A stretch of 13,406 nt of DNA from an uncultured Zetaproteobacteria bacterium (GTDB lineage Bacteria > Pseudomonadota > Zetaproteobacteria > Mariprofundales > Mariprofundaceae), in assembly GCA_913056285.1 (NCBI GenBank), contig CAJXNE010000041.1, forward strand, positions 1 through 13,406, in the 5' to 3' direction. The first letter of the stretch is position 1; each line of letters starts with the position of its first letter. The position numbers were made by a program, and so were the translations under genes. Under the pieces are notes generated by a model, which saw only the letters and a list, made by a program, of their open reading frames with translations, searched no databases and was not told the DNA's origin. Below are positions 6,955 through 13,391 of this stretch, piece after piece.

Positions 6955-7997
6955 GTTTTTCTCTCCAGCAGGGCGGCGATTTCGGTCACGGCCATGGCGT
7001 AATTAAAAGAAGGATTGTAGCGCATAATGACATGAAAATTATGGTGCACCAGCGCCAGTTGTTTGCCGCGTTTTGTTTTCATGGTAATGATACTGACTTC
7101 ATCATCATTTTGCCATGGCTGCGGAACTGCATTGAAAATTTTCGGCATGGATTTGCGTAAATCAGCCAGTTTTACCCAATACTTCAACTTTCCCTCGGCT
7201 CTTTTTTTCCATTTGCGTTTCAGTTTCACGCCAACCGGCAGCCAGTAGGCCGAAGGGCGGTGATATTGCCAGTGATGCAGTTTGAAATAATTGGCCACGC
7301 TGGCAATGATATCGGCTTGCGAATGGAATACATCGCGAATGCCGTCACCATCTTCATCGACGGCATACTGGCGAAACGATGTTGGAATAAACTGAATGGC
7401 GCCGAAAGCGCCGGCATAGGAACCCTTGAGCGTGGCCAGATTCAGTTTGTCCTGACGACTGATTTCGATGATCGCACCCAACTGCTTACGGAAGAAGCCA
7501 GCGCGACGTGGAAAGCCGGTGGACAGGGTATAGAGAGAATCCAGTACAGGCCGTTTGCCGTGGCGCTGGCCGAAGCGTGTTTCAATGCCGAGAATGGCGG
7601 CGATGATTTCAGCATCGACCTGATATTTCTCTGCAATGCGTGTGAAATCGGCATTGTTCTGCTTGAGATAGGCACGCCCCTTTTTTTGCATCGCCGGCTT
7701 TACAAATAGAGGCCGATATTTCACATAAGGCTGAGCCTCCCACTGCCCGTTCATGCGCTTGATAATGTCAGGACGGAATTTGGCCTGTTTTAGAATATCA
7801 GCAATAACATGCTTCTGTATATTGGTTTCAGAGGCCAGTTGTTTAACCAGCGTCTCCCTGCTGACATATTGCGTTCCATTGGCTTTTTGATGTGCAGCAC
7901 CTGCTTGTATCGGTATGAACAACGCCATGCCGAGGAAGATCAGTGCATAAGGAAACAGTGATTTAATCTGACGTCGAAATGGAGAGGTGTTATGCAT
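6939..7997 (-). CDS. mltB: membrane-bound lytic murein transglycosylase B
   Basis: A 352-residue lytic transglycosylase that cleaves the MurNAc-GlcNAc bond to leave 1,6-anhydro ends. The catalytic glutamate is Glu139 in ILGIETRFG. Other MltB (SLT_2 family) blocks are GSYAGAFGAIQFIPTSFRQY (192-211), the calcium-loop-like DEDGDGIRD (214-222) and NYFKLHHW (236-243). Residues 11-34 form a Sec-type signal. There is no lipobox Cys, so unlike E. coli MltB this may be soluble and periplasmic or anchored only by an uncleaved signal. Length matches the family. The ATG at 7997 is the first available; its ribosome-binding site is weak. It follows the decayed gene by about 53 bp and overlaps rlpA, the classical mltB-rlpA pairing. 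Confidence 0.95.
   Translation of the reverse strand: MHNTSPFRRQIKSLFPYALIFLGMALFIPIQAGAAHQKANGTQYVSRETLVKQLASETNIQKHVIADILKQAKFRPDIIKRMNGQWEAQPYVKYRPLFVKPAMQKKGRAYLKQNNADFTRIAEKYQVDAEIIAAILGIETRFGQRHGKRPVLDSLYTLSTGFPRRAGFFRKQLGAIIEISRQDKLNLATLKGSYAGAFGAIQFIPTSFRQYAVDEDGDGIRDVFHSQADIIASVANYFKLHHWQYHRPSAYWLPVGVKLKRKWKKRAEGKLKYWVKLADLRKSMPKIFNAVPQPWQNDDEVSIITMKTKRGKQLALVHHNFHVIMRYNPSFNYAMAVTEIAALLERKTFAVD
6952..6966 (-). promoter_or_regulatory. ribosome-binding site and ATT start of rlpA
   Basis: On the minus strand GGAG (6966-6963) is followed by an 8-nt A-rich spacer and ATT (6954-6952), which opens a reading frame continuous with rlpA. No ATG, GTG or CTG lies at a comparable spacing. The site is inside the last codons of mltB. 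AUU initiation is known from infC and pcnB in E. coli. Confidence 0.6.
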
Positions 7998-8049
7998 TGC
8001 GCAAGCTTAACGACGATAAGGGGCTATCGGTAGCGGAATTTTATCAGGA

Positions 8050-8601
8050 TTATTTCAGTGCATCCTTGTTGGTGTCATAACCAAAGTAAAAGGCGGGGTC
8101 AGCCATGCGTTTGGCCAGCCTGGCTTTTCGTTTTGCTCGGCGATGGCCAGTTTGGCTGCAACAGGGGTAAGTGGGGGAGCATGCCATGCAAGTCTGGATA
8201 AGCCGGCTTTTTCATGTGTAGCCATAATGGTTTGCGCTCGATATCGACGATCTCACGGGGCCGGGGCATGTCGGCAGGGGGATGATCATGTGGTGCGGTG
8301 ACAAAAGTTTTGGCCCGGATGCGTGTTCCGCATCAATGATTTGAAGCATTCCGGAGCGCTTGCGATAGCCAGGGATGAATGTGGCGGTGATGCGCCATTG
8401 GTAATCACTCAGGTTCTGATCGTGCTGCACCTGATTGATGATAGCTGGTTGCATGCGTTCGCTATGATGGAACCCGCTTAAATATGGCAACGCAATGAAC
8501 TGGATACGGTCGCCGGGCTGCATGGCGTTTGCTGCCTGAGTAAGCGTTGCTGTTAGTCGCAGGACAAGCAGGCCGAATAATGACTAGGTGATTTTTTTCA
8601 A
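8050..8601 (-). pseudogene. decayed gene for an unrecognised secreted protein
   Basis: This fills most of the 630-bp gap between the PCMT gene and mltB. A TTG at 8601, with AGG 7 nt upstream, begins MKKIT, then an in-frame amber TAG (8584-8586), then SLFGLLVLRLTATLTQAANA, which is a normal signal peptide ending in an A-x-A cleavage site. The frame continues through MQPGDRIQFIALPYLSGF and stops at 8212. Between 8332 and 8102 a different minus frame is open and reads protein-like text (TFVTAPHDHPPADM, PREIVDIERKPLWLHM). The original frame then reopens and ends ADPAFYFGYDTNKDALK before TAA at 8050. One amber and at least two frameshifts therefore interrupt a protein of about 180 residues. I recognise no family. 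An internal ATG at 8523 could still give a 103-residue peptide, but it would lack the signal. Sequencing error could mimic part of this. Confidence 0.6.
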
Positions 8602-8629
8602 GTGAGAGCCTGACCGTCTGGTTCCGGCG

Positions 8630-9307
8630 CTAAAATACGAATTCGCGTTTTTCCGCGATGCCTTCCATATCCTGAAGCAGGGTTTCAAACAGGCCGATCT
8701 GCTGCCATGTCTGGCCGATTTTCTGTCTGTGTACCAGCGAAACGGCAGGGTTGGCTCCGATAAATGCCATCATTTGGCCGCCATCGTTCAATAGCGCTTC
8801 AATATGAGCAGGTATTTCCATGATCGCTGCGCCAAGTACAATCACATCGAACGGCTGCTGCATATCAGAACAGGCAGCAACTGCATCATCGTCCATGGCA
8901 TTGATGTGAATGACAGTGGCATTGCTGATGCCATGATTGGCGATATTTTCTTGTGCCTGTGTGGCCAGCGTTTCGTGAATTTCACAGCTGACAACCGAAT
9001 CGGCCTGCATGGCCAGCATCGTGGTTAAAAAACCTGTACCCGTACCGATTTCCAGTACGCGTTCATCGCCGTTAAGCATCAGGCTTTGCAGGATGCTGGC
9101 CTCTTGCAATGGCGATAACATCTCCTGATTGCAGGGCAGGGGAACATGCCCTTCCATATAAGCCAGACTTCTGACATGTTCAGGAACAAAGGCTTCTCTG
9201 GGCATGGATTCGATCAAATCCAGAATATTCGCATCCAGCACTTTGCAGCAGCGAATCTGGTTGTTCACCATATTACGGCGTGCAGTTTGATAGTTTGTGG
9301 CTGTCAT
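8630..9307 (-). CDS. PCMT-family (protein-L-isoaspartate O-methyltransferase-like) methyltransferase
   Basis: A 225-residue SAM-dependent methyltransferase of the PCMT family. The SAM-binding motif I is VLEIGTGTGFLTTML (84-98), with the acidic end of strand 2 in SCEIHE. The N-terminus (ARRNMVNNQIR ... MPREAFVPEHVRSLAY) matches the divergent PCMT branch often found next to tolC in alpha- and other proteobacteria. True Pcm enzymes carry ISQP-x-x-V-A before motif I; here the equivalent is LSPLQEASIL, so repair of isoaspartate in aged proteins is plausible but not proven. Start at ATG 9307 with AGGGG 8 nt upstream. It sits 85 bp after rodZ. A TAAAAT hexamer lies in that gap but without a convincing -35. 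The gene after it is the decayed secreted-protein gene, not tolC. Confidence 0.85.
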   Translation of the reverse strand: MTATNYQTARRNMVNNQIRCCKVLDANILDLIESMPREAFVPEHVRSLAYMEGHVPLPCNQEMLSPLQEASILQSLMLNGDERVLEIGTGTGFLTTMLAMQADSVVSCEIHETLATQAQENIANHGISNATVIHINAMDDDAVAACSDMQQPFDVIVLGAAIMEIPAHIEALLNDGGQMMAFIGANPAVSLVHRQKIGQTWQQIGLFETLLQDMEGIAEKREFVF

Positions 9308-9392
9308 GTCGGGTTCCCCTGTAATGAAGATATTTTAAGGCACAGCAATATGCAGCAGACGGCGGTGGATGGCAAGTTTAGCCTAGACTGGC

Positions 9393-10487
9393 TTATTGCT
9401 TATCGCCAATGCTGAAACGATAATCGCGTAAAACTTTTTTGCCAGTACCGAGACTACCCGCAGTGGCAAATATGGCACCATCAACTGAAATACGAAGTGC
9501 AGGAGCATTACCGCAAGTGATCCATAGTGATTCTGTTTGTGCATGGATCGTGGTATGGACTCCCGGCTGTAATAATACTTCCTTCAATAAACTACCTTTG
9601 CCGGTGCCGGCCTGATCGGGCCGCGATATCTGTAGCCATACCGGCGAACCAACGGCTTCAAAACGAAAATGATGCGTTTTGTTCGTGGTTTGAGCAGGAA
9701 CGGACGCTGTTTCAGTTTGTTTTTGAGTCGTGAGTTGTTGAGTTGTGGATTTTTGCGTTGTAGGCGATTTGGTTTCAGCGGTGGTAATGTTTTCAATCAC
9801 CGGCTTGATGGGTGAGGTTTTTTCAGCGACAGCTGCTTCTGAGATGGTTGTATCTGCCGGGGACGCTGAAATGATGGCAGGGTTTGTGGGCGTGGTCGTT
9901 ACTGCAAATGTTTCAGAGCCTGAATCCGGCCTGTTGGCTTGAACCCTGCCAGCAGTAGTCTGGTCGTTATCCGTTGGCTGCAAAGCAGACGCTGCGTCCA
10001 ATGCTGGTTCAACAATAGCAGAGAGCCCGGCTGATTCGGCAGTATCTTGATGATCACTGCGCTGATTTTCACTGGCGACATTAAACAGGATGAATAGCAG
10101 CACGAATGCGATGCCGCCAATCCATGCCCATCGCCGCGATGGTGCGACTGGTGGGTCGGGAAAGGTCAGTGGTTTTGTCAGAGCATATTGATCGTTTTTC
10201 AGCCGATGAATTTCATCGGACAGGTCAACATTGAGGTATTGACTATACTGACGAAGAAAGCCCAGGACATAAATATCATCGGGCATCTTGTCCCAGTTGC
10301 CACTTTCTAGTGCGATTAAATGACTTTTTCGTAATTTTAGCTTGCGAACCGCCTCTTCAATGGAGTCGCCGGAGGCTTTTCGCGACTGGCTGAGTTTGTC
10401 GGCTATTTCCAGCAGCAGCCCCTGACGTCCAGTCAGTTCAGCGGGTTTCTGCTGAGTGTCTTCGGCAGATGCTGGTTGTCCTTTCAT
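9393..10487 (-). CDS. rodZ: RodZ cytoskeletal shape protein
   Basis: A 364-residue RodZ. The cytoplasmic HTH domain (about 24-100) contains LRKSHLIALESGNWDKMPD and VLGFLRQYSQYLNVD, the RodZ version of an Xre-type helix-turn-helix that binds MreB. A basic stretch SRRWAW leads into a single membrane helix (about 119-137), then a long low-complexity periplasmic linker rich in Thr, Ser, Ala and Gln (about 145-270), then a small beta domain (about 273-360; VWLQISRPD, VLLQPG, LWITCGNAPALRISVDG), which is the DUF4115 domain. RodZ links MreB filaments to the wall elongation machine. The ATG at 10487 overlaps the TPR gene stop as ATGA, the usual pilF-rodZ arrangement. ispG, which often follows rodZ in Gammaproteobacteria, is not here; the PCMT gene follows instead. 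Confidence 0.95.
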   Translation of the reverse strand: MKGQPASAEDTQQKPAELTGRQGLLLEIADKLSQSRKASGDSIEEAVRKLKLRKSHLIALESGNWDKMPDDIYVLGFLRQYSQYLNVDLSDEIHRLKNDQYALTKPLTFPDPPVAPSRRWAWIGGIAFVLLFILFNVASENQRSDHQDTAESAGLSAIVEPALDAASALQPTDNDQTTAGRVQANRPDSGSETFAVTTTPTNPAIISASPADTTISEAAVAEKTSPIKPVIENITTAETKSPTTQKSTTQQLTTQKQTETASVPAQTTNKTHHFRFEAVGSPVWLQISRPDQAGTGKGSLLKEVLLQPGVHTTIHAQTESLWITCGNAPALRISVDGAIFATAGSLGTGKKVLRDYRFSIGDKQ

Positions 10488-11284
10488 GGCGTATCGATGC
10501 GTTCCAGTTCGTTTTCAGCCCAGGCTTTGTCCAGTACTGCTTTGGTATGCTGACGGAACTGATTGAGTATTGTTTTTGCGGCGATGGTATCCTGTTGTTG
10601 TTTTAATACCGCTAGCAAGCCTTCAACTATGACCCGGTTACCCTGTTGTTTGTGGAAAATCATTTCATATAAGGCTCGAGCTTCGCGCAGTTTACCCTGG
10701 CTGGCATAAGCATCTGCCATTCTAAGATTGATGATGCTGTTATTCGGATTGAAGGCCATGGCTTCCTGATAGGCAGCTATGGCAGGTTTAAATTTTTTCT
10801 GCCCGGCCAATGCATCGCCCAGATTGATGAAGGCCAGATCCTGATTGGGGTAGCGCGGATCATCCAGTGCCTGGCGGGCTGCTTTCTCGGCCTCTTTATG
10901 GCGATGCAGTCGATTAAGCAGGTTTGCATAATTGTTGTAGGTGGCGGCACCGGCATGATTGCGGATGGCGCGGAGGTAAAACGTTTCCGATTTTTTCATG
11001 TCGCCGCGTAGCAGCCATGCATAAGCCAGAGCATCCAGTACTTCCGGTTGATCGGGCAGGATCTCGTTGGATTTGATCAATTCATGAAAAGCTTTGGGTA
11101 ACATGCCCTGTTTGCCAAGCGCATCGATGCCGAGTCGATAATGGATATTGGCCAGGCTGGCCTGTTTGGCCGGATCAATCACCCTGCTGCTGGCGCAGGC
11201 CGACAGTGCTATGATAACCAGACATATCAGTGCGATGCGGGCATGTATCGGGGCATTCATCGTGGTATTTATCGGACTATTCAC
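10484..11284 (-). CDS. pilF: PilF/PilW-like TPR lipoprotein
   Basis: A 266-residue lipoprotein with a hydrophobic signal (about 14-29) and lipobox LSAC (lipid-carrying Cys30). It is followed by about five tetratricopeptide repeats between residues 46 and 216; the clearest are DALAYAWLLRGDMKKSETFY, NNYANLLNRLHRHKEAEKAA, INLGDALAGQKKFKPAIAAY and RMADAYASQGKLREARALY. In type IV pilus systems PilF/PilW takes the PilQ secretin to the outer membrane and helps its oligomerisation. The gene order rlmN ... pilF - rodZ supports this name, but other TPR lipoproteins look alike. The first start is GTG at 11284, whose bases overlap the mtnP stop as GTGA; ATG at 11260 is an alternative with no ribosome-binding site. 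The opening residues contain a short duplicated unit (NSPIN then NAPIH). No other pilus gene is in the window. Confidence 0.82.
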   Translation of the reverse strand: MNSPINTTMNAPIHARIALICLVIIALSACASSRVIDPAKQASLANIHYRLGIDALGKQGMLPKAFHELIKSNEILPDQPEVLDALAYAWLLRGDMKKSETFYLRAIRNHAGAATYNNYANLLNRLHRHKEAEKAARQALDDPRYPNQDLAFINLGDALAGQKKFKPAIAAYQEAMAFNPNNSIINLRMADAYASQGKLREARALYEMIFHKQQGNRVIVEGLLAVLKQQQDTIAAKTILNQFRQHTKAVLDKAWAENELERIDTP

Positions 11285-12153
11285 AGGAATCGCTTCACTA
11301 GTGCATGGATGGGACGGATAGCTTCATCATTCTGCGATTTCAGGTCGGCGAAGATACCGCTTTCCAACGCTTGTCTGCATGTGCAGGAACAGGCTTTCTG
11401 TTCATCGCCGGCCGTAAAGAAATACTGCAACATGCGCTGGGCTTTGGTTACATTGCCATTCATGACCTCGATGATGGATTCGACCGACACATCATCTTCT
11501 TCTTCATGCCAGCAATCGTAATCAGTGCTCATGGCCACAGTGGCATAGCAAATCTCAGCTTCGCGGGCCAGTTTCGCTTCCGGAAGATTGGTCATGCCGA
11601 TCACATCCATGCCCCAGCTACGGTACAGGTTTGATTCCGCCCGACTGGAAAACTGCGGTCCCTGCATGACCAGATAACTGCCCTGCTGATGGGTGGTGAC
11701 TGCCGCTTTGGCGCAGGCTGATGCCAGTTCTGATTTGAGACAGGGACAAACCGGGTCGGCCATGGAGACATGTGCTACAACCGGACCATCAAAAAAGGTG
11801 GAATCCCGGCTGTGGGTACGGTCAACAAACTGATCGACCAGCACGAAATCACCAGGCGCAATATGTTCGCGCAACGATCCCACTGCTGAAATGGAGATAA
11901 TGCGATTCACCCCGGCCAGTTTCATGGCATAGATATTGGCGCGGTAGTTGATTTGATGCGGCGGTATGCTGTGGCCGCGTCCGTGGCGGGGCAGGAACAC
12001 CACTTCATGGCCATGAATCGTTGCCAGCATCAGTGTATCGGAGGGCTTGCCGAATGGGGTCTCGATTTCCAGATGCTCCATCGATTCAATGCCTTCGATA
12101 TCGTATAGGCCGCTACCGCCGATGATACCTGTGCGTCCTGCTGTCTGGTTCAT
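11281..12153 (-). CDS. mtnP: S-methyl-5'-thioadenosine phosphorylase
   Basis: A 290-residue cytoplasmic trimeric-type nucleoside phosphorylase (PNP/MTAP family 2). It splits methylthioadenosine, the by-product of polyamine and homoserine-lactone synthesis, to adenine and methylthioribose-1-phosphate. Visible motifs are the phosphate loop GIIGGSGLYDIEG, FLPRHGRGHSIPPHQINYR (53-71), MQGPQFSSRAES (163-174), GMTNLPEAKLAREAEICYA (186-204) and STDYDCW (209-215), whose Asp residues favour an adenine substrate. A C-terminal Cys-rich stretch ACSCTCRQALESG (254-266) resembles the C-x-C motif of MTAPs. A longer frame reaches 12243, but ATG at 12153 is preferred: it has AGGGG 5 nt upstream, the known family N-terminus, and shares one base with the rlmN stop (TAATG). 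Some Pseudomonas relatives prefer methylthioinosine, so the exact base preference is inferred. No other methionine-salvage gene is present. Confidence 0.94.
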   Translation of the reverse strand: MNQTAGRTGIIGGSGLYDIEGIESMEHLEIETPFGKPSDTLMLATIHGHEVVFLPRHGRGHSIPPHQINYRANIYAMKLAGVNRIISISAVGSLREHIAPGDFVLVDQFVDRTHSRDSTFFDGPVVAHVSMADPVCPCLKSELASACAKAAVTTHQQGSYLVMQGPQFSSRAESNLYRSWGMDVIGMTNLPEAKLAREAEICYATVAMSTDYDCWHEEEDDVSVESIIEVMNGNVTKAQRMLQYFFTAGDEQKACSCTCRQALESGIFADLKSQNDEAIRPIHALVKRFL

Positions 12154-13289
12154 TATTTCCCCTTTGTTTGCGCTTTGGTGTCTGCCTTTATTATTTCTGC
12201 TTTGGTTGAGTCTGCTTTGGTATTTGCTTTTAGCTGACCGCATGCGGCCATGATATCATCGCCACGTGAGCGCCTTACAGTGGCACGAATGCCTTTAGAA
12301 ATCAACTTTTGCGCAAATTCTCTCATGTGTTGCTTTGATGCTCCTGTGTAAGGACTACCAGGATAGGGATTGAATTGAATCAGGTTGACGCGTTCTCGAT
12401 CAGGATTGATGAATTCAATCAGCGCCTGCAAATCTTCATTCTGATCGTTGGCCTGATCGAGCAATACGTATTCCAGCGTCATGTGGCGTTGCTTGCCGAC
12501 AGGGTATGCATTCAGACACTGGCGCAGCTTCTCAAGCGGATATTTGCGATTAATCGGCACCAACGTATCGCGTTTGTCGTTGATGGCCGAATGCAGAGAA
12601 ATGGCCAGGTTGACCGGGTGAATATCGCCAAGTCGTTGTATCTGGGGAACCAGGCCGGATGTGGAGATGGTGATGCGGCGGCGGGAAATCTTCAGTCCGT
12701 CCGCGTCCATCAGTAGATCAATGCTGGCAAACACGGCGGCTTCATTGGCCATCGGTTCGCCCATGCCCATATAGACGATATGCGAGATATCGCTGTGCAG
12801 ATCTTCCGACAGGGGTTCTGTATGCAGATCGGCCTTGATGGCCAGTACCTGCGCAATGATTTCACCCGCTGTCAAATTGGCTTCAAAGCCCTGCGTGCCG
12901 GTATGGCAGAACGGGCAATCAAGTACGCATCCGACCTGAGATGAAATACAGACGGTGCCGCGTTTTTCTTCAGGGATGAATACCGACTCTATCATTTTGC
13001 CGGCGAAACGATGGCGGCGCAGTGCAAAGACATATTTGCGCGTGCCGTCCACCGAGCATTCGCGCCGGATAAGTTTTAACGGTTCACAGCAGACTTCGTC
13101 CTTGAGTGTCTGGCGCAGATCGGAGGGTATATTTTTCATCATATCGGGGTTTAGAACGCCCTTATTACGCCAGTCGATAATTTGTCGGGCTCTGAATTTC
13201 GGCTGTTTCCATTCGGCTATCATGGCTTGCAGTGCTGCAAGCGAGAGCTCCGGTAGTTGCGGTTTATCCTGAACTGATGGCGTAGTCAT
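12153..13289 (-). CDS. rlmN: dual-specificity rRNA/tRNA adenine-C2 methyltransferase RlmN
   Basis: A 378-residue radical-SAM enzyme that methylates C2 of A2503 in 23S rRNA and A37 in some tRNAs. Cluster cysteines are C121, C125 and C128 in GCVLDCPFCHTGTQG. The other key cysteines are C114 (TVCISSQ) and C350 (AACGQL), equivalent to E. coli C118 and C355, which form the methyl-transfer intermediate. GMGEPMAN and the basic ATVRRSRGDDI stretch are also typical. After GQL comes a tail of repeated Lys-Ala units (KANT, KADST, KAEII, KADT, KAQT) in place of the usual basic tail. The start is uncertain: ATGs at 13298 and 13376 are also in frame and none has a good ribosome-binding site. 13289 is chosen because MTTPSVQDK fits the family length and 13376 lies inside a hairpin. 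The stop shares a base with the mtnP start. Confidence 0.95.
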   Translation of the reverse strand: MTTPSVQDKPQLPELSLAALQAMIAEWKQPKFRARQIIDWRNKGVLNPDMMKNIPSDLRQTLKDEVCCEPLKLIRRECSVDGTRKYVFALRRHRFAGKMIESVFIPEEKRGTVCISSQVGCVLDCPFCHTGTQGFEANLTAGEIIAQVLAIKADLHTEPLSEDLHSDISHIVYMGMGEPMANEAAVFASIDLLMDADGLKISRRRITISTSGLVPQIQRLGDIHPVNLAISLHSAINDKRDTLVPINRKYPLEKLRQCLNAYPVGKQRHMTLEYVLLDQANDQNEDLQALIEFINPDRERVNLIQFNPYPGSPYTGASKQHMREFAQKLISKGIRATVRRSRGDDIMAACGQLKANTKADSTKAEIIKADTKAQTKGK

Positions 13290-13341
13290 GCGGCGCATTG
13301 TGGCAGAGGGGGGGGCTTCAGGGTAGTTCACGGTGTGGTTT

Positions 13342-13371
13342 ATTATCTTTAATGAAGTCGTAAAAAGTCCA
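13342..13371 (-). promoter_or_regulatory. possible sigma-70-type promoter for rlmN
   Basis: On the minus strand TGGACT (13371-13366) and GATAAT (13347-13342) are separated by 18 bp; the first matches TTGACA at 4 of 6 and the second TATAAT at 5 of 6. Transcription would begin near 13335, about 45 nt before the chosen rlmN start, which would exclude the longer start at 13376. The -35 box lies inside the hairpin just described. This is a pattern match only. Confidence 0.3.
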
Positions 13372-13391
13372 TCCATGGCCTTTTTACTTCA
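13353..13391. terminator. candidate bidirectional hairpin with A/T arms upstream of rlmN
   Basis: GTAAAAAG (13360-13367) is fully complementary to CTTTTTAC (13380-13387). Inside, after a single mismatch, CCA and TGG pair around a 4-nt loop. Outside, TGAA (13353-13356) pairs with TTCA (13388-13391) across a 3-nt bulge. Each strand carries a run of five T in its 3' arm. It could end transcription of the gene upstream of the window, but the stem has few G-C pairs and the T-run is part of the stem, so termination strength is doubtful. Confidence 0.35.

Noticed and set aside
7260..7709. A 149-codon plus-strand open frame
   Set aside because: Antisense to mltB over its catalytic Glu region; no ribosome-binding site or recognisable motif.
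8212..8523. A stand-alone 103-residue gene starting at the ATG at 8523
   Set aside because: The frame upstream of this ATG encodes a signal peptide joined without a break except one amber codon, and the protein-like text downstream continues in other frames. A remnant of a longer gene explains the region better.
9308..9392. A promoter for the PCMT gene
   Set aside because: A TAAAAT hexamer is present, but nothing like a -35 lies 16-18 bp upstream, so the gene may depend on read-through from rodZ.
12154..12243. A longer mtnP start at 12243
   Set aside because: The extra 30 residues lie inside the rlmN coding tail, are low-complexity (Arg, Ser, Asn, Gln), and precede a good ribosome-binding site and the family-typical N-terminus at 12153.
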